DNA of 64,000 nucleotides. It comes from Polaromonas sp. GTDB taxonomy: Bacteria; Pseudomonadota; Gammaproteobacteria; Burkholderiales; Burkholderiaceae_C. A program made the translations under genes and the position numbers. The notes below the pieces were generated by a model. The model did no database searches, was not told where the DNA came from, and was given only the letters and a program-made list of their open reading frames with translations. Within the stretch, counting starts at the first letter, position 1. Every line of letters begins with the position of its first letter. Positions 30,408-40,747 of the stretch are shown in pieces. Where the stretch lies: positions 1-64,000 of the forward strand of contig NZ_JAUYEY010000067.1 in the NCBI RefSeq assembly GCF_030689685.1. Direction: 5' to 3'.

Positions 30408-31316
30408 ATGCCCAGCCCCGCCGACCGCCTCGACCTTGCGCCGCAACGCGATCCCGGTGCGCTGCGGTCCTTCGGCCTGGCCTTGCTCGTCCATGCGCTG
30501 CTGATAGGCGCGCTGACCTGGGGCATCAACTGGAAGCGCAGCGACCCCGACCTGTCATTTGAAGCCGAACTGTGGTCCAGCGTGCCCCAGGAGGCCGCAC
30601 CGAAACTGGTGGAAGCTCCGCCCCCACCACCGCCCCCTCCTCCCCCGCCGCCCGAGCCCGTGGTCAAGGCGCCGCCACCGCCACCCGCGCCGGATGTGGA
30701 CATCGCGCTTGAGCGCGAGAAAAAACGCAAGCTTGAGCTCAAGAAAAAAGAAGAGGAACTGGCCCAGGCCAAGGCCGAGCAGGACAAGCTGAAAGAGCTT
30801 CAGGCCAAAAAGGAAAAAGAGCAGAAGGCGAAAGAAGAGCTGGCCAAACGCAAGGCTGAGGAAGCGAAGAAACTCGAAGCCAAAAAAGCCGAGGACAAGA
30901 AGCAGGACACGAAAGACGCGGAAAAGCAGAAGCTCGCAGACGCCGCAGCAAAAAGAACGCGTGATGAAGCCATGAAACGCATGAGGGAACTGGCTGGCTC
31001 CACGGGAGGGGCTGACGCCAAAGGCACGGCGCTGGCCTCCAGCGGCCCCTCGGCCAGCTACGGCGGCAAAGTACGCGCCAAGGTCAAGCCCAACATCGTG
31101 TTCACCGAAGACCTCTCCGGTAATCCGACGGCCGAGGTCGAGGTGCGTACCGCGCTTGACGGCTCCATCATCAGCCAGCGGCTGATCAAGTCCAGTGGCA
31201 ACAAAGCCTGGGACGATGCCGTGATCAAGGCCATCATTCGCACCGAGACCATGCCGAAAGACGTGGATGGCCGGGTGCCGACGCCGATGGTGTTGCAATT
31301 CAAGCCCAAGGAGTAA
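30408..31316 (+). CDS. tolA: Tol-Pal system protein TolA
   Basis: N-terminal TM, Pro-rich and Lys/Glu-rich coiled-coil, C-terminal TonB-like domain. Confidence 0.93.
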   Translation: MPSPADRLDLAPQRDPGALRSFGLALLVHALLIGALTWGINWKRSDPDLSFEAELWSSVPQEAAPKLVEAPPPPPPPPPPPPEPVVKAPPPPPAPDVDIALEREKKRKLELKKKEEELAQAKAEQDKLKELQAKKEKEQKAKEELAKRKAEEAKKLEAKKAEDKKQDTKDAEKQKLADAAAKRTRDEAMKRMRELAGSTGGADAKGTALASSGPSASYGGKVRAKVKPNIVFTEDLSGNPTAEVEVRTALDGSIISQRLIKSSGNKAWDDAVIKAIIRTETMPKDVDGRVPTPMVLQFKPKE

Positions 31317-31338
31317 GCTCGGGTCGCAACGATACTAT

Positions 31339-31394
31339 TTGCTATCAATAAAGTAGCTGCTCTCGCCCAACTGGTATGGGCTAGAGCCCGATTT
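31339..31394 (+). repeat. ~57-bp palindrome-headed repeat, copy B (tolA-dnaE intergenic)
   Basis: TTGCTATCAATAAAGTAGCTGCTCTCGCCCAACTGGTATGGGCTAGAGCCCGATTT. Confidence 0.85.
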
Positions 31395-34300
31395 CATTCA
31401 TAAACTATTTTAGCCAGCCCCTGGTCGGCCTGGGCCATCCAGCTTGCCAGCGCCGCATCGGTCGGGAAAAACTTCGCGGCATCACCGAGTTGCAACTCGG
31501 CGACGACGCTGCTGCGCTTGAGGCTCAGGCGCACCGGCAATCCGCGGCTGACTTCACCCTGCTCCGACATTTCCTTGCGCGGCGGAAAGTCCCGCACGAT
31601 GCGCTGCACGTCCGGCGCACTGCCGTTGACCGCCACGCGCAGGTATTTGCCGAAGCGGCAACGCGCCGACTCCAGGCTCCAGACCTGCGTCACCTTGAAG
31701 CGTCGGCCAAAACGCTCAGATGCAGGCTGAAGCGTGCCCTGCACAATCACCAGCTCATCGTCCTTGAGCAGGTTGCGGTTGGCGTTGAAGGTGGCCTCGT
31801 CCACCGAAGCTTCCAGCGTGTCGGTCTTGTCGTCGAGCTTGAAAATGATCAGCTTGCCGCGGTTACCGTTGATCACCCGCAGATCGCTGACGATGGCTGC
31901 CAGCAGGGTCTGATCGCGCGAGTCAATCAAATCGTCGATCGTGCGTTTGACGAACTGCCGCACCTCGGTTTCCACTTCATCAAACAGATGCCCGGAAAGA
32001 TAAAAACCGATGGCGGTTTTCTCCTGCACCAGGCGCGCCTTCACGCCGAAAGGCACGGCCTCGACCAGTGGCGGCTCCTGTGTGCTCGCTGCGTGCGAAT
32101 CCATGTCGAACAAGCCACCCTGATCGACATTGGCTTCGGCCTGGGCGGCAAATTCAAACGCCCGGTCCACCGAAGCCAGCAGTGATGCGCGGTTCAGCTG
32201 CAGGTTGTCGAAAGCACCGGCCTTGATCAGTGCTTCGACCGTGCGTTTGTTCATTTTGGTTTTGTCGACGCGCAAACAGAAGTCGAACAGGGAGGTGAAA
32301 GCACCACCCTCTTCGCGCGCCGCCACGATGGCGGCAATCGCCTGCTGGCCGGTGCCCTTGACCGCGCCCAGGCCGTAACGGATGCTGGTGTTGCTGATCG
32401 GCTCGAAGCGGTAGTGGCCACGGTTGACGTCGGGCGACTCGAAGCTGATGCCCATCTTCTGCGCATCGCCGAAAAGAATCCTGAGCTTGTCGGTGTCACC
32501 TATTTCCACCGTCATGTTGGCGCAGAAAAATTCGGCCGTGTAATGCCACTTCAGCCAGGCGGTGTGATAAGCCAGCAGCGCGTAGGCGGCCGAGTGCGAC
32601 TTGTTGAAGCCGTAGCCGGCGAACTTCTCCATCAGGTCAAAAACCTCGTCGGCCTTCTCCTGCGACAGGCCGTTGAGACCGGCACCCTTGCGGAAAATCT
32701 CCCGCTGCGAGGCCATCTCTTTCTCGTCCTTCTTGCCCATCGCGCGGCGCAGCATGTCGGCGCCACCCAAGGAATAGCCACCCAGGATCTGCGCGGTCTG
32801 CATCACCTGCTCCTGGTAGACCATGATGCCGTAGGTCTCCTCCAGGATGGGCTTGACGCGCGGGTCCGGGTACTCGGGTGTTTCCTTGCCCTGCTTGCGG
32901 GCGATGTAGGTCGGGATCAGGTCCATCGGACCCGGCCGGTACAGCGCGTTCATCGCAATCAGGTCTTCCAGACGGTTCGGCCTGGCGTCGCGCAACATGC
33001 GCTGCATGCCGATACTTTCAAACTGAAAAACGGCTTCAGTCTTGCCTTCCGCAAACAGCGCATAGACCTTGGGGTCGTCCAGCGGCAGGTTCTCGAATTT
33101 GAAGTCCTTTTGCACCGGATGCCGCTGGACGATGAAGTCTTTTGCCAGCTCGAGGATGGTCAGCGTAGCCAGCCCCAAAAAGTCGAACTTGACCAGGCCA
33201 ATCGCCTCGACGTCGTTTTTGTCAAACTGGCTCACCGCAGAGCTGCTGCCGGGTTGCAGGTACAGGGGGCAGAAGTCGGTGAGCTTGCCCGGTGCAATCA
33301 GCACGCCGCCCGCATGCATGCCGACGTTTCGCGTCAGGCCTTCGAGCTTGCGCGCCAGCTCAAGCAGGGTGCGGACGTCTTCTTCCTTGGCTTCGCGCTC
33401 GGCCAGCAGCGGTTCAGCCTCCAGCGCGTAGACCATCTTGTCGTTTTTCTTGCGGTCGGCAGGCACCAGTTGCAGGGTCACGGCCTGGCCGGGCTTGTTC
33501 GGCACCAGCTTGGAGATGCCATCGCAAAAGCCGTAGGAAAAGTCGAGCACACGGCCCACATCGCGAATCGCGGCGCGTGCGGCCATGGTTCCGAAGGTCA
33601 CGATCTGGCTGACCGCCGCATGCCCGTACTTGTCTTTCACATAGTCGATCACACGGTCGCGGTTGGTCTGGCAGAAATCAATATCGAAATCGGGCATGGA
33701 CACCCGCTCCGGATTGAGGAAACGCTCGAACAGCAGGTTGTACTGCAGCGGGTCCAGATCGGTGATCTTCAGCGAATACGCCACCAGTGAACCGGCGCCG
33801 GAGCCGCGTCCCGGCCCGACCGGGCAGCCGTTGTTCTTGGCCCAGTTGATGAAGTCGCCGACGATCAGGAAATAACCCGGGAACCCCATCTTGAGGATAG
33901 TGTTGATCTCGAACTCCAGCCGCTCCACATATTGCGGCCGCTTTTCATTGCGGATCGCCTCATTGGGGTACAGATGCCTCAGCCGCTCTTCCAGCCCCTC
34001 AAACGAGGTATGACGAAAATATTCGTCTGGCGGCATGCGCACGCCATTGACCTCCGGGGTCGGGTATTCAGGCAGCATGGCCTTGCCGAGTTCGAGCTTG
34101 AGGTTGCAGCGTTTGGCGATCTCCAGCGTGTTGTCCAGCGCCGAAGGCAGGTCGGCAAACAACTCGGCCATCTGCGCCGAGGACTTGAAATACTGCTCGC
34201 GCGTGAACTTGCGCACGCGCCGCGCATTGCCCAGGATCTCACCGCCGGCGATACAGACGCGGGCTTCGTGAGCTTCGTAGTCTTCGTAGCCCAGAAACTG

Positions 34301-34900
34301 CACCGGGTGCGTGGCCACCACCGGCAGCTTGAGCCGGGCAGCGAGTTGCACCGCCGCCACCACGTGCTGCTCATCGTCAACCCGCTGGGCGCGCTGCAGC
34401 TCGATGTAAAAGCGGTGCGGGAACAGTCCCGCAAAATACAGCGCACATTCAAGTGCACGCGGGCCATCGCCCTGCAGCAGCGCCTGCCCCACTGCTCCGC
34501 CTTGCGCGCCCGACAGCGCAACCAGGCCCTCGCCAAGCTCCTGCAGCCATTCCAGGCTGATGACGGCCTGGTCGCGCACCACGCCACGGGTCCAGGCGCG
34601 TGTCAGCAGCTCCGACAGATTGAGGTAGCCCTGGCGGTTCTGCACCAGCAGCAGCAGCCGCGCCGGTGGCGCCGTGGCATCCTTGCCGGGCACCTGTACC
34701 CACACGTCCGCGCCTATCAGCGGCTTGACGCCGGCGCTGCGGCTTTCCTTATAAAACTTTACCGTGCCGAACAGGTTGCCCAGGTCGGTGATGGCCAGCG
34801 CCGGCTGGCCGTCGGCGGCTGCGGCCTGCACGATTTCATCGATGCGGTTGGTGCCGTCAACGACGGAAAACTCGGTGTGAAGACGTAAATGGACAAACAT
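31394..34900 (-). CDS. dnaE: DNA polymerase III subunit alpha
   Basis: MFVHLRLHTEFSVVDG...VGPGRGSGAGSLVAY...MPDFDIDFCQTNRDRVIDYV. Confidence 0.98.
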   Translation of the reverse strand: MFVHLRLHTEFSVVDGTNRIDEIVQAAAADGQPALAITDLGNLFGTVKFYKESRSAGVKPLIGADVWVQVPGKDATAPPARLLLLVQNRQGYLNLSELLTRAWTRGVVRDQAVISLEWLQELGEGLVALSGAQGGAVGQALLQGDGPRALECALYFAGLFPHRFYIELQRAQRVDDEQHVVAAVQLAARLKLPVVATHPVQFLGYEDYEAHEARVCIAGGEILGNARRVRKFTREQYFKSSAQMAELFADLPSALDNTLEIAKRCNLKLELGKAMLPEYPTPEVNGVRMPPDEYFRHTSFEGLEERLRHLYPNEAIRNEKRPQYVERLEFEINTILKMGFPGYFLIVGDFINWAKNNGCPVGPGRGSGAGSLVAYSLKITDLDPLQYNLLFERFLNPERVSMPDFDIDFCQTNRDRVIDYVKDKYGHAAVSQIVTFGTMAARAAIRDVGRVLDFSYGFCDGISKLVPNKPGQAVTLQLVPADRKKNDKMVYALEAEPLLAEREAKEEDVRTLLELARKLEGLTRNVGMHAGGVLIAPGKLTDFCPLYLQPGSSSAVSQFDKNDVEAIGLVKFDFLGLATLTILELAKDFIVQRHPVQKDFKFENLPLDDPKVYALFAEGKTEAVFQFESIGMQRMLRDARPNRLEDLIAMNALYRPGPMDLIPTYIARKQGKETPEYPDPRVKPILEETYGIMVYQEQVMQTAQILGGYSLGGADMLRRAMGKKDEKEMASQREIFRKGAGLNGLSQEKADEVFDLMEKFAGYGFNKSHSAAYALLAYHTAWLKWHYTAEFFCANMTVEIGDTDKLRILFGDAQKMGISFESPDVNRGHYRFEPISNTSIRYGLGAVKGTGQQAIAAIVAAREEGGAFTSLFDFCLRVDKTKMNKRTVEALIKAGAFDNLQLNRASLLASVDRAFEFAAQAEANVDQGGLFDMDSHAASTQEPPLVEAVPFGVKARLVQEKTAIGFYLSGHLFDEVETEVRQFVKRTIDDLIDSRDQTLLAAIVSDLRVINGNRGKLIIFKLDDKTDTLEASVDEATFNANRNLLKDDELVIVQGTLQPASERFGRRFKVTQVWSLESARCRFGKYLRVAVNGSAPDVQRIVRDFPPRKEMSEQGEVSRGLPVRLSLKRSSVVAELQLGDAAKFFPTDAALASWMAQADQGLAKIVYE

Positions 34901-35088
34901 GGCTTCATTCTAGGAGCTTGGGCGGCAGAAGGCGTCGAAGCGAAAAGTGGCCCCGACGAGGACAGTTTTTGCCGGGTTTGCAGCCTAATAGCCGTAGCTA
35001 TGGGGCAAAAAGCCGGTGAAAAATGGACCGTCGCGGCCGCTTTGCAGCCGACGTTCCTTCTGCCGCCCAGGCTCCTAGGGGCGATGTT

Positions 35089-35233
35089 GCCCCCACGGTC
35101 GTTCACTGCGTGTAACTCCCGAGGCCTTGCAGGCCGCGGCTTGCGAGACGCTTCGCCTCTGTCGCCTGTCCAAAGCTGCGCAGGCAGCTTTGGAGCCGCA
35201 GACTCCAGCCCCTCAGGGGCCGCTGCGTCTGCT
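35089..35233 (+). repeat. GC-rich mosaic repeat, copy R3
   Basis: GAGGCCTTGCAGGCCGCGGCTTGCGAGACGCTTCGCCTCTGTCGCCTGTCCAAAGCTGCGCAGGCAGCTTTGGAGCCGCAG...; near-match to the reverse complement of 44.9-45.1 kb. Confidence 0.8.
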
Positions 35234-35290
35234 TGAAAAAACCGGTATCCCTGATCGCTGTCCTCCGTTCGTCCTGAGCCTCCTCCTACA

Positions 35291-36085
35291 ATGATCCGCA
35301 TCATGCAGATTCTGAACATTGCTGCCTACAAATTCATCACACTGGACGGCCTGCCGGCGCTGCAGGGCGCGCTGCGTGATGCCGCGCAAAGCCGCGCACT
35401 GCGCGGCACGGTGCTGCTGGCCGAGGAAGGCATCAACCTTTTTCTGGCCGGTGGCAGCAGCGATATTCATGATTTTTTGGCGTGGCTGCGCTTGGATGCC
35501 CGCTTCCAGGACCTCAAGGTCAAGGAAAGCTGGTCGACGGCGCAGCCGTTTCGCAAGCTGCTGGTCAAAATCAAGCCCGAGATCATCCGCATGGACCACC
35601 CGGCCATCCGGCCAGCGGCTGGCCGCGCGCCATCGGTGGACGCGAAGACCCTGAAGCGCTGGCTGGACACCGGACAGGACGACAACGGCCGGCCTGTGGT
35701 GACCCTGGACACGCGCAATGATTTTGAAGCCGATGTCGGCAGCTTCAGAAACGCACTGGACTGGCGCATCAGCAAATTCACCGAATTCCCGCAGGCCCTG
35801 CTGGACCATCGCCATGAGCTGCAAGGCAAGACCGTGGTGAGTTTTTGCACCGGCGGGATACGCTGCGAAAAAGCCGCGATCTTCATGCGCGAAGCCGGTG
35901 TAGAGAATGTGTTCCAGCTCGATGGCGGGATCCTGAAATATTTCGAGGATAAGGGGCATGCACACTTCGACGGCGAGTGTTTTGTTTTCGATGAACGCCG
36001 CGCCGTGGATGCGGCACTGGCGCCCAGGATCGATGTCGGCGCCTTGTCTGACATCCGCCCGGTACAAACCGTGAAATGCTGGTAG
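35291..36085 (+). CDS. trhO: rhodanese-like tRNA uridine hydroxylase/sulfurtransferase (TrhO/UPF0176 family)
   Basis: RGTVLLAEEGINLFLAG...VSFCTGGIRCEKAA. Confidence 0.88.
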   Translation: MIRIMQILNIAAYKFITLDGLPALQGALRDAAQSRALRGTVLLAEEGINLFLAGGSSDIHDFLAWLRLDARFQDLKVKESWSTAQPFRKLLVKIKPEIIRMDHPAIRPAAGRAPSVDAKTLKRWLDTGQDDNGRPVVTLDTRNDFEADVGSFRNALDWRISKFTEFPQALLDHRHELQGKTVVSFCTGGIRCEKAAIFMREAGVENVFQLDGGILKYFEDKGHAHFDGECFVFDERRAVDAALAPRIDVGALSDIRPVQTVKCW

Positions 36086-36103
36086 TTCAATTGACTCCCA
36101 CCC

Positions 36104-37417
36104 GTGGACGCCATGCTTTCACACAAACTGCCGGCAGATGCCACGCTGTCCGGTCTGGCCCGGTGCTTTAGGCAGATACGCGGACAGACGCTCGCACTGA
36201 CCGCACCGCTGAGCGCCGAAGATTGCCAGTTGCAGTCCATGCCGGATGCCAGTCCCGCCAAATGGCATCTGGCCCACCTGACCTGGTTTTTTGAGACCTT
36301 CATCCTCGAGCGCTTCGAGCCGGACTTCAAACCCTTTGACGCGGCTTTCCGGGTGCTGTTCAACAGCTATTACAACGGCATCGGCGATAAATACCCGCGC
36401 CCGCAGCGCGGGCTGATCAGCCGCCCGACGTTGGAGCAGGTGCTGGACTATCGGGCGGAAGTAGATGAACGAATCCTCGCCCTGCTGGCCCGGTATCCGC
36501 ATGATGCGGAGCTGGGAGCGCTGCTCACGCTGGGCCTGCACCACGAGCAGCAGCATCAGGAGTTGTTGCTGACCGATATCAAACACGCGCTGTCCTTCAA
36601 CCCGGCACGGCCGGCGTATGCGCGCCAATGGCCGCTGGCCGGCATCAGCCCGCAGCCGCTGCGCTGGATAGCCTTTGAAGGCGGATTGCTGGAGCATGGT
36701 TTTCAGGAGTCGCTGGACGGCACCTTTGCTTTCGACAATGAAACGCCGCGCCACAAGGTTTATACAGCGCCCTTTGAAATCGGCAGCAAGCTGGTCACCA
36801 ACGGCGAAATGATGGCCTTCATTGAAGGCGGCGGCTACCACCGGTCCGAGTTGTGGCTGTCTATGGGCTGGGACTGGGTACAGGCCACGCGTGCAGCCAT
36901 GCCGATGTACTGGCAGGCGCGCGCCGACGGTGGCGGTTACCAGAACTTCACGCTGCAGGGCGGGGTGCAGGTGGACGCGCACACCCCGGTGTGCCACCTC
37001 AGCTATTTTGAAGCCGACGCTTACGCGCGTTGGGCCGGTGCGCGGCTGCCGACCGAATTTGAATGGGAACTGGCGGCACGCAGCGTGCCAGCCCAGCAGA
37101 TGGCACAGGGCAACTTTGTCGAGGGCGCCGCCTACCACCCGATCCCGCTGCAGCAGCAAAGCCCCGGCAGCCCGGCGCAGATGTTCGGCGATGTCTGGGA
37201 GTGGACGCAGTCCAACTACAACCCCTACCCCGGCTACAAACCCTGGGAAGGCCTGGTCGGCGAGTACAACGGCAAGTTCATGTGCAATCAGTTTGTGCTG
37301 CGCGGCGGCTCCTGTGCAACGCCGCAAAGCCACATCCGCGCCAGTTATCGCAATTTTTTTCCGCCCGACGCGCAGTGGCAGTTCAGCGGTCTGCGCCTGG
37401 CGCGCGATATCGCCTGA
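36104..37417 (+). CDS. egtB: ergothioneine biosynthesis protein EgtB
   Basis: KWHLAHLTWFFETFIL...GLHHEQQHQELLLTDIKH...FGDVWEWTQSNYNPYPGY. Confidence 0.92.
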   Translation: MDAMLSHKLPADATLSGLARCFRQIRGQTLALTAPLSAEDCQLQSMPDASPAKWHLAHLTWFFETFILERFEPDFKPFDAAFRVLFNSYYNGIGDKYPRPQRGLISRPTLEQVLDYRAEVDERILALLARYPHDAELGALLTLGLHHEQQHQELLLTDIKHALSFNPARPAYARQWPLAGISPQPLRWIAFEGGLLEHGFQESLDGTFAFDNETPRHKVYTAPFEIGSKLVTNGEMMAFIEGGGYHRSELWLSMGWDWVQATRAAMPMYWQARADGGGYQNFTLQGGVQVDAHTPVCHLSYFEADAYARWAGARLPTEFEWELAARSVPAQQMAQGNFVEGAAYHPIPLQQQSPGSPAQMFGDVWEWTQSNYNPYPGYKPWEGLVGEYNGKFMCNQFVLRGGSCATPQSHIRASYRNFFPPDAQWQFSGLRLARDIA

Positions 37418-37420
37418 GCC

Positions 37421-38305
37421 TCACTCCGCGATAAAACGTCGCTCAGGCAGCGGAATTAGCTCCGTGTCACCTGGCACCTGACCCATGGTCTGAGCCTCCC
37501 AGTCGCGCGAAGCCTGCACAATGCGCTCCCTGCGGCTGGACACAAAATTCCACCACATGAAGCGGTGACCGTCGAGTGCATCGCCACCTACCACCATCAG
37601 GCGCGTGGCCTGACCGGCCAGCAAGGTCACCGCAGCACCGGGCGCCAGCACCGCCAACCTGTGGGCAGGCAGGTTTTCTCCATCGATCTCGATGTCACCG
37701 TTCACCGCGTACACCGCCAGTTCCTGCGCCAGGGGCGGCAACTCGAACGCGACGCCGGCGGCCAGTTGCACATCCAGATAAACCGTGGGCGCAAAGGTCC
37801 TGACCGGCGACTTCTTGCCAAAGGCCTCGCCGATCAGCACACGCACCTGTGTGCCTCCCCGCACCACCGACGGAATAGATTCAGCCGGCGCATGTTCGAA
37901 GTCGGGCGCCACCTCTTCAAACTCGCGCGGCAGCGCGGCCCAGAGCTGGATGCCGTGGTTGACATACGCGGTGGCTTTCAAGTCCTGGGGCCTGCGCTCG
38001 GAATGCACAATGCCGCAGCCCGCCGTCATCCAGTTGATCGCGCCGGGTGCAATGCGCCGTTCGAAACCCAGGCTATCGCGGTGCATGATGGCACCGTCGA
38101 ACAGATAGGTCACGGTGGCCAGGCCGATGTGCGGGTGCGGGCGCACATCATGCGAGCCGCCCGGAGCAAGGGTGACGGGACCGAAGTGGTCGAAAAACAG
38201 AAAGGGGTCGACCGACTGGCGCTGCTCATCGGGCAGCAGGCGACGCACCTTGAACCCGCCACCGAGGTCCTTGTCGTGCCCGCCGAGTGTCATCAGCACA
38301 CTCAT
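37421..38305 (-). CDS. pirin family protein
   Basis: FLFFDHFGPV...VRPHPHIGLATVTYLFDGAIMHRDSLG. Confidence 0.93.
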   Translation of the reverse strand: MSVLMTLGGHDKDLGGGFKVRRLLPDEQRQSVDPFLFFDHFGPVTLAPGGSHDVRPHPHIGLATVTYLFDGAIMHRDSLGFERRIAPGAINWMTAGCGIVHSERRPQDLKATAYVNHGIQLWAALPREFEEVAPDFEHAPAESIPSVVRGGTQVRVLIGEAFGKKSPVRTFAPTVYLDVQLAAGVAFELPPLAQELAVYAVNGDIEIDGENLPAHRLAVLAPGAAVTLLAGQATRLMVVGGDALDGHRFMWWNFVSSRRERIVQASRDWEAQTMGQVPGDTELIPLPERRFIAE

Positions 38306-38607
38306 GACAGCCGCTGCACCTGCGTGTCAGTCTCTGTGGGGACGGTAACCATGAGTTTGTGCACCGGGCATTTGCTCGCCCCGGCCTCCAGTTCCTGCAA
38401 CTGGGCATCGCTGAGCGCGCCGCGAATCTGCAGGGTCACTGCCAACTTGTAAATTCCGCTGCGCTCTCCAGAAACGTCGTCATGCGGGCTGGGACCGGCG
38501 TCGTCGCCGCCCTCCTTCAGACTGGCATCGGTGATCGGTGAATGGCGATTGATCGCGACAGCTTGTGCAAGCTCGTGGGTTTTGTCGCGCTTGAGTTCAA
38601 CAGACAT
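38302..38607 (-). CDS. OsmC-family protein, internally deleted
   Basis: N-terminal ...EGGDDAGPSPHD joined directly to ...ERSGIYKLAV...KCPVHKLM; central Cys segment absent; overlaps the pirin start. Confidence 0.7.
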   Translation of the reverse strand: MSVELKRDKTHELAQAVAINRHSPITDASLKEGGDDAGPSPHDDVSGERSGIYKLAVTLQIRGALSDAQLQELEAGASKCPVHKLMVTVPTETDTQVQRLS

Positions 38608-38654
38608 AAGGCCTCCTTGAACGCGTGGACAACTCTGGATGGGCGGGGTGTCGC

Positions 38655-39209
38655 TCAGGACTTGAAACGTACGCTGACCTCGGCCACACGCTGGCCGAAA
38701 GCGCGCGCGGACGCCAGGTCGCCGGGCGGCATGTCGCCGGCGCCTACATCTGCCGGAGCCTGGCCGATGGCACCGCTGTAGGAGCCGAGGTAATTCGGGT
38801 CGTTGCGCTGCGACGCCTTGCTGTTGCTGGGCATCACGCCCTGGCTGATCCAGAGGCCGCCATGTTGCATGGCCAGCGTGAACAGGTAGTTCAGCGTCGA
38901 GGATTTGTCGCCATTCATGGCCGCGCTGTGGGTGAAACCGGCGAACAGTTTGTCCTTCCAGCCCTGGGTGTACCAGACCTTGGAGGACGCGTCGGCGAAC
39001 TTCTTGAACTGCCAGCTCACACTGCCCATGTAGGTGGGGGAGCCCATGACGATGGCCTCGGCCGCAGCCAGGGCGTCCCAGCCGCCTTCCGGCAAATTGC
39101 CATCGGCATCGATGGCCAGCAGGTCAGCGCCCGCGCCATCGGCCACCGCCTGCGCCATGCGCTGGGTATGGCCGTAGCCGGAATGGTAAAGCACCACGAC
39201 TGTTGTCAT
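38655..39209 (-). CDS. flavodoxin-fold NAD(P)H:quinone oxidoreductase (WrbA-like)
   Basis: VVVLYHSGYGHTQRMAQAVADGA...AIVMGSPTYMGSVSWQFKKF. Confidence 0.88.
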   Translation of the reverse strand: MTTVVVLYHSGYGHTQRMAQAVADGAGADLLAIDADGNLPEGGWDALAAAEAIVMGSPTYMGSVSWQFKKFADASSKVWYTQGWKDKLFAGFTHSAAMNGDKSSTLNYLFTLAMQHGGLWISQGVMPSNSKASQRNDPNYLGSYSGAIGQAPADVGAGDMPPGDLASARAFGQRVAEVSVRFKS

Positions 39210-39285
39210 TGTTTCTCCTTGGCTGAATCAAAAACACAGACCAACTCAAAGGCTGGCCTGCTCGGGAGGCAACAGCCCGCGCTAC

Positions 39286-39693
39286 TCAGCCTTTGCGGCC
39301 ATCAACACTCCACGCGCCTGGACCCCAGGCAACAATGGTCAGCAGGCCGCCAACGATGGCGATGTTTTTGAAGAACTGTTGCTGCTGAATCATGACCTGC
39401 TCGGGCGGCATCGCCCAGTACTGGTGGAAGATGAAGGTGATCACCGCGGTAAAGAGAGCAATGCCGAGCGCCGCCCAGCGCGTCTGCCAGCCCACCAGCA
39501 GCAGCAAACCCAGGCCCAGTTCAACCGCGATGGCAATGGCTGCACACACCTCGGGAAACGGCACACCCTGGGAAGCGATGTAGCCCACGGTACGGTCAAA
39601 GCCGCCGATTTTTCCGAAACCGAACGGGATGAACAGCAAGGCAATCAGTGCACGTCCGATCAGTGAGAACGGGTTTTGAAGTGAGTTAAGCAT
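39286..39693 (-). CDS. DoxX family membrane protein
   Basis: LIGRALIALLFIPFGFGKIGGFDRTVGYIASQGVPFPEV. Confidence 0.88.
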   Translation of the reverse strand: MLNSLQNPFSLIGRALIALLFIPFGFGKIGGFDRTVGYIASQGVPFPEVCAAIAIAVELGLGLLLLVGWQTRWAALGIALFTAVITFIFHQYWAMPPEQVMIQQQQFFKNIAIVGGLLTIVAWGPGAWSVDGRKG

Positions 39694-39822
39694 GGTGAAT
39701 ATCCTCGGTTAAAAATGATTGAAAAGAAAAAGTGTTGACCCCGGCAGCCGGGGTACGCAAGTCAGTATGCAGCAGGGTGATGAAAGTTGCCTCCTCAGTG
39801 TCATGCCGGCCTGCCTCAGCGT

Positions 39823-39945
39823 GCGCGTTTCATGAAACCATGACAGTCGATACGCTCAAATCCCTCACCCCGACCCTCTCCCAGAGGGCGAGGGTGAGAT
39901 CGGTCCCATTCACTGCCGTGTGATTGGTAAAAGATCAATGGGGTG
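39823..39945 (+). repeat. dispersed ~95-125 bp repeat, copy F2
   Basis: GCGTTTCATGAAACCATGACAGTCGATACGCTCAAATCCCTCACCCCGACCCTCTCCCAGAGGGCGAGGGTGAGATCGGTCCCATTCACTGCCGTGTGATTGG. Confidence 0.85.
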
Positions 39946-40639
39946 CCAGATCGAAAACCAGCACCTCGGCCGCTTTGCCACCGGACAGTTGCAGGCGGCT
40001 CTCGCCCTCTAGCATCGCTGCATCACCGGTGTGCAGTAGCTCGCCATTGACCTCAAGCTCGCCGCGCACCAGATGCACATAGGTTTTCCGCGAGGCATCA
40101 AGCCGCAGGTCGGCAGCCTCTGCGCCGTCAAACAGGCCGGCATACAGCTGAGCATCGGCATGTACCGTTACCGAACCCTGCGCACCATCGCCAGAGGCCA
40201 CTAGCCGGAGCTGCCCGCGCTTGTCGCTGTCAGAAAAGCTCTTTTGCTCGTAGCTCGGCGGTATGCCCGTGACATTGGGCTCTATCCATATTTGCAGAAA
40301 ATGCGTGGTCTGCCCCACGGCGTGATTGAACTCGCTGTGCTGCACACCGGTACCGGCACTCATGCGCTGCACGTCGCCGGGCGGGATGCCCTTGACGTTG
40401 CCCAGGCTGTCCTGATGCGCCAGCTCACCGCTGAGCACATAACTGATGATTTCCATGTCGCGGTGGCCATGGGTGCCGAAGCCCCGGCCCGCAGCAATGC
40501 GGTCCTCATTGATCACGCGCAGATTCCCGAAGCCCATGTGCGCAGGGTCGTAATAGCCGGCAAACGAGAAGGAATGAAACGACTTGAGCCAGCCATGGTC
40601 GGCATAACCGCGTTCGCTGGAACGGCGTTGGGTGATCAT
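39935..40639 (-). CDS. pirin family protein (YhaK-like)
   Basis: GWLKSFHSFSFAGYYDPAHMGFGNLRVINEDRIAAGRGFGTHGHRDMEIISYVLSG. Confidence 0.94.
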   Translation of the reverse strand: MITQRRSSERGYADHGWLKSFHSFSFAGYYDPAHMGFGNLRVINEDRIAAGRGFGTHGHRDMEIISYVLSGELAHQDSLGNVKGIPPGDVQRMSAGTGVQHSEFNHAVGQTTHFLQIWIEPNVTGIPPSYEQKSFSDSDKRGQLRLVASGDGAQGSVTVHADAQLYAGLFDGAEAADLRLDASRKTYVHLVRGELEVNGELLHTGDAAMLEGESRLQLSGGKAAEVLVFDLAPH

Positions 40640-40747
40640 GAATGGCGCCTTTCGAGCGGATCTGTGAATAGCTCCAATGTAGGGGCAGCCAGCAGTCTGG
40701 CCGTTGCGCCGGTTTGATGGCATCATTCAAATTATTTGAATTCCAGT

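Noticed and set aside
32414-33790. 458-aa plus-strand ORF
   Set aside because: Lies entirely opposite dnaE; spurious high-GC antisense ORF
34984-35010. TAATAGCCGTAGCTATGG upstream of dnaE as a repeat copy
   Set aside because: Shares only GCTAT/ATAGC words; remainder does not align
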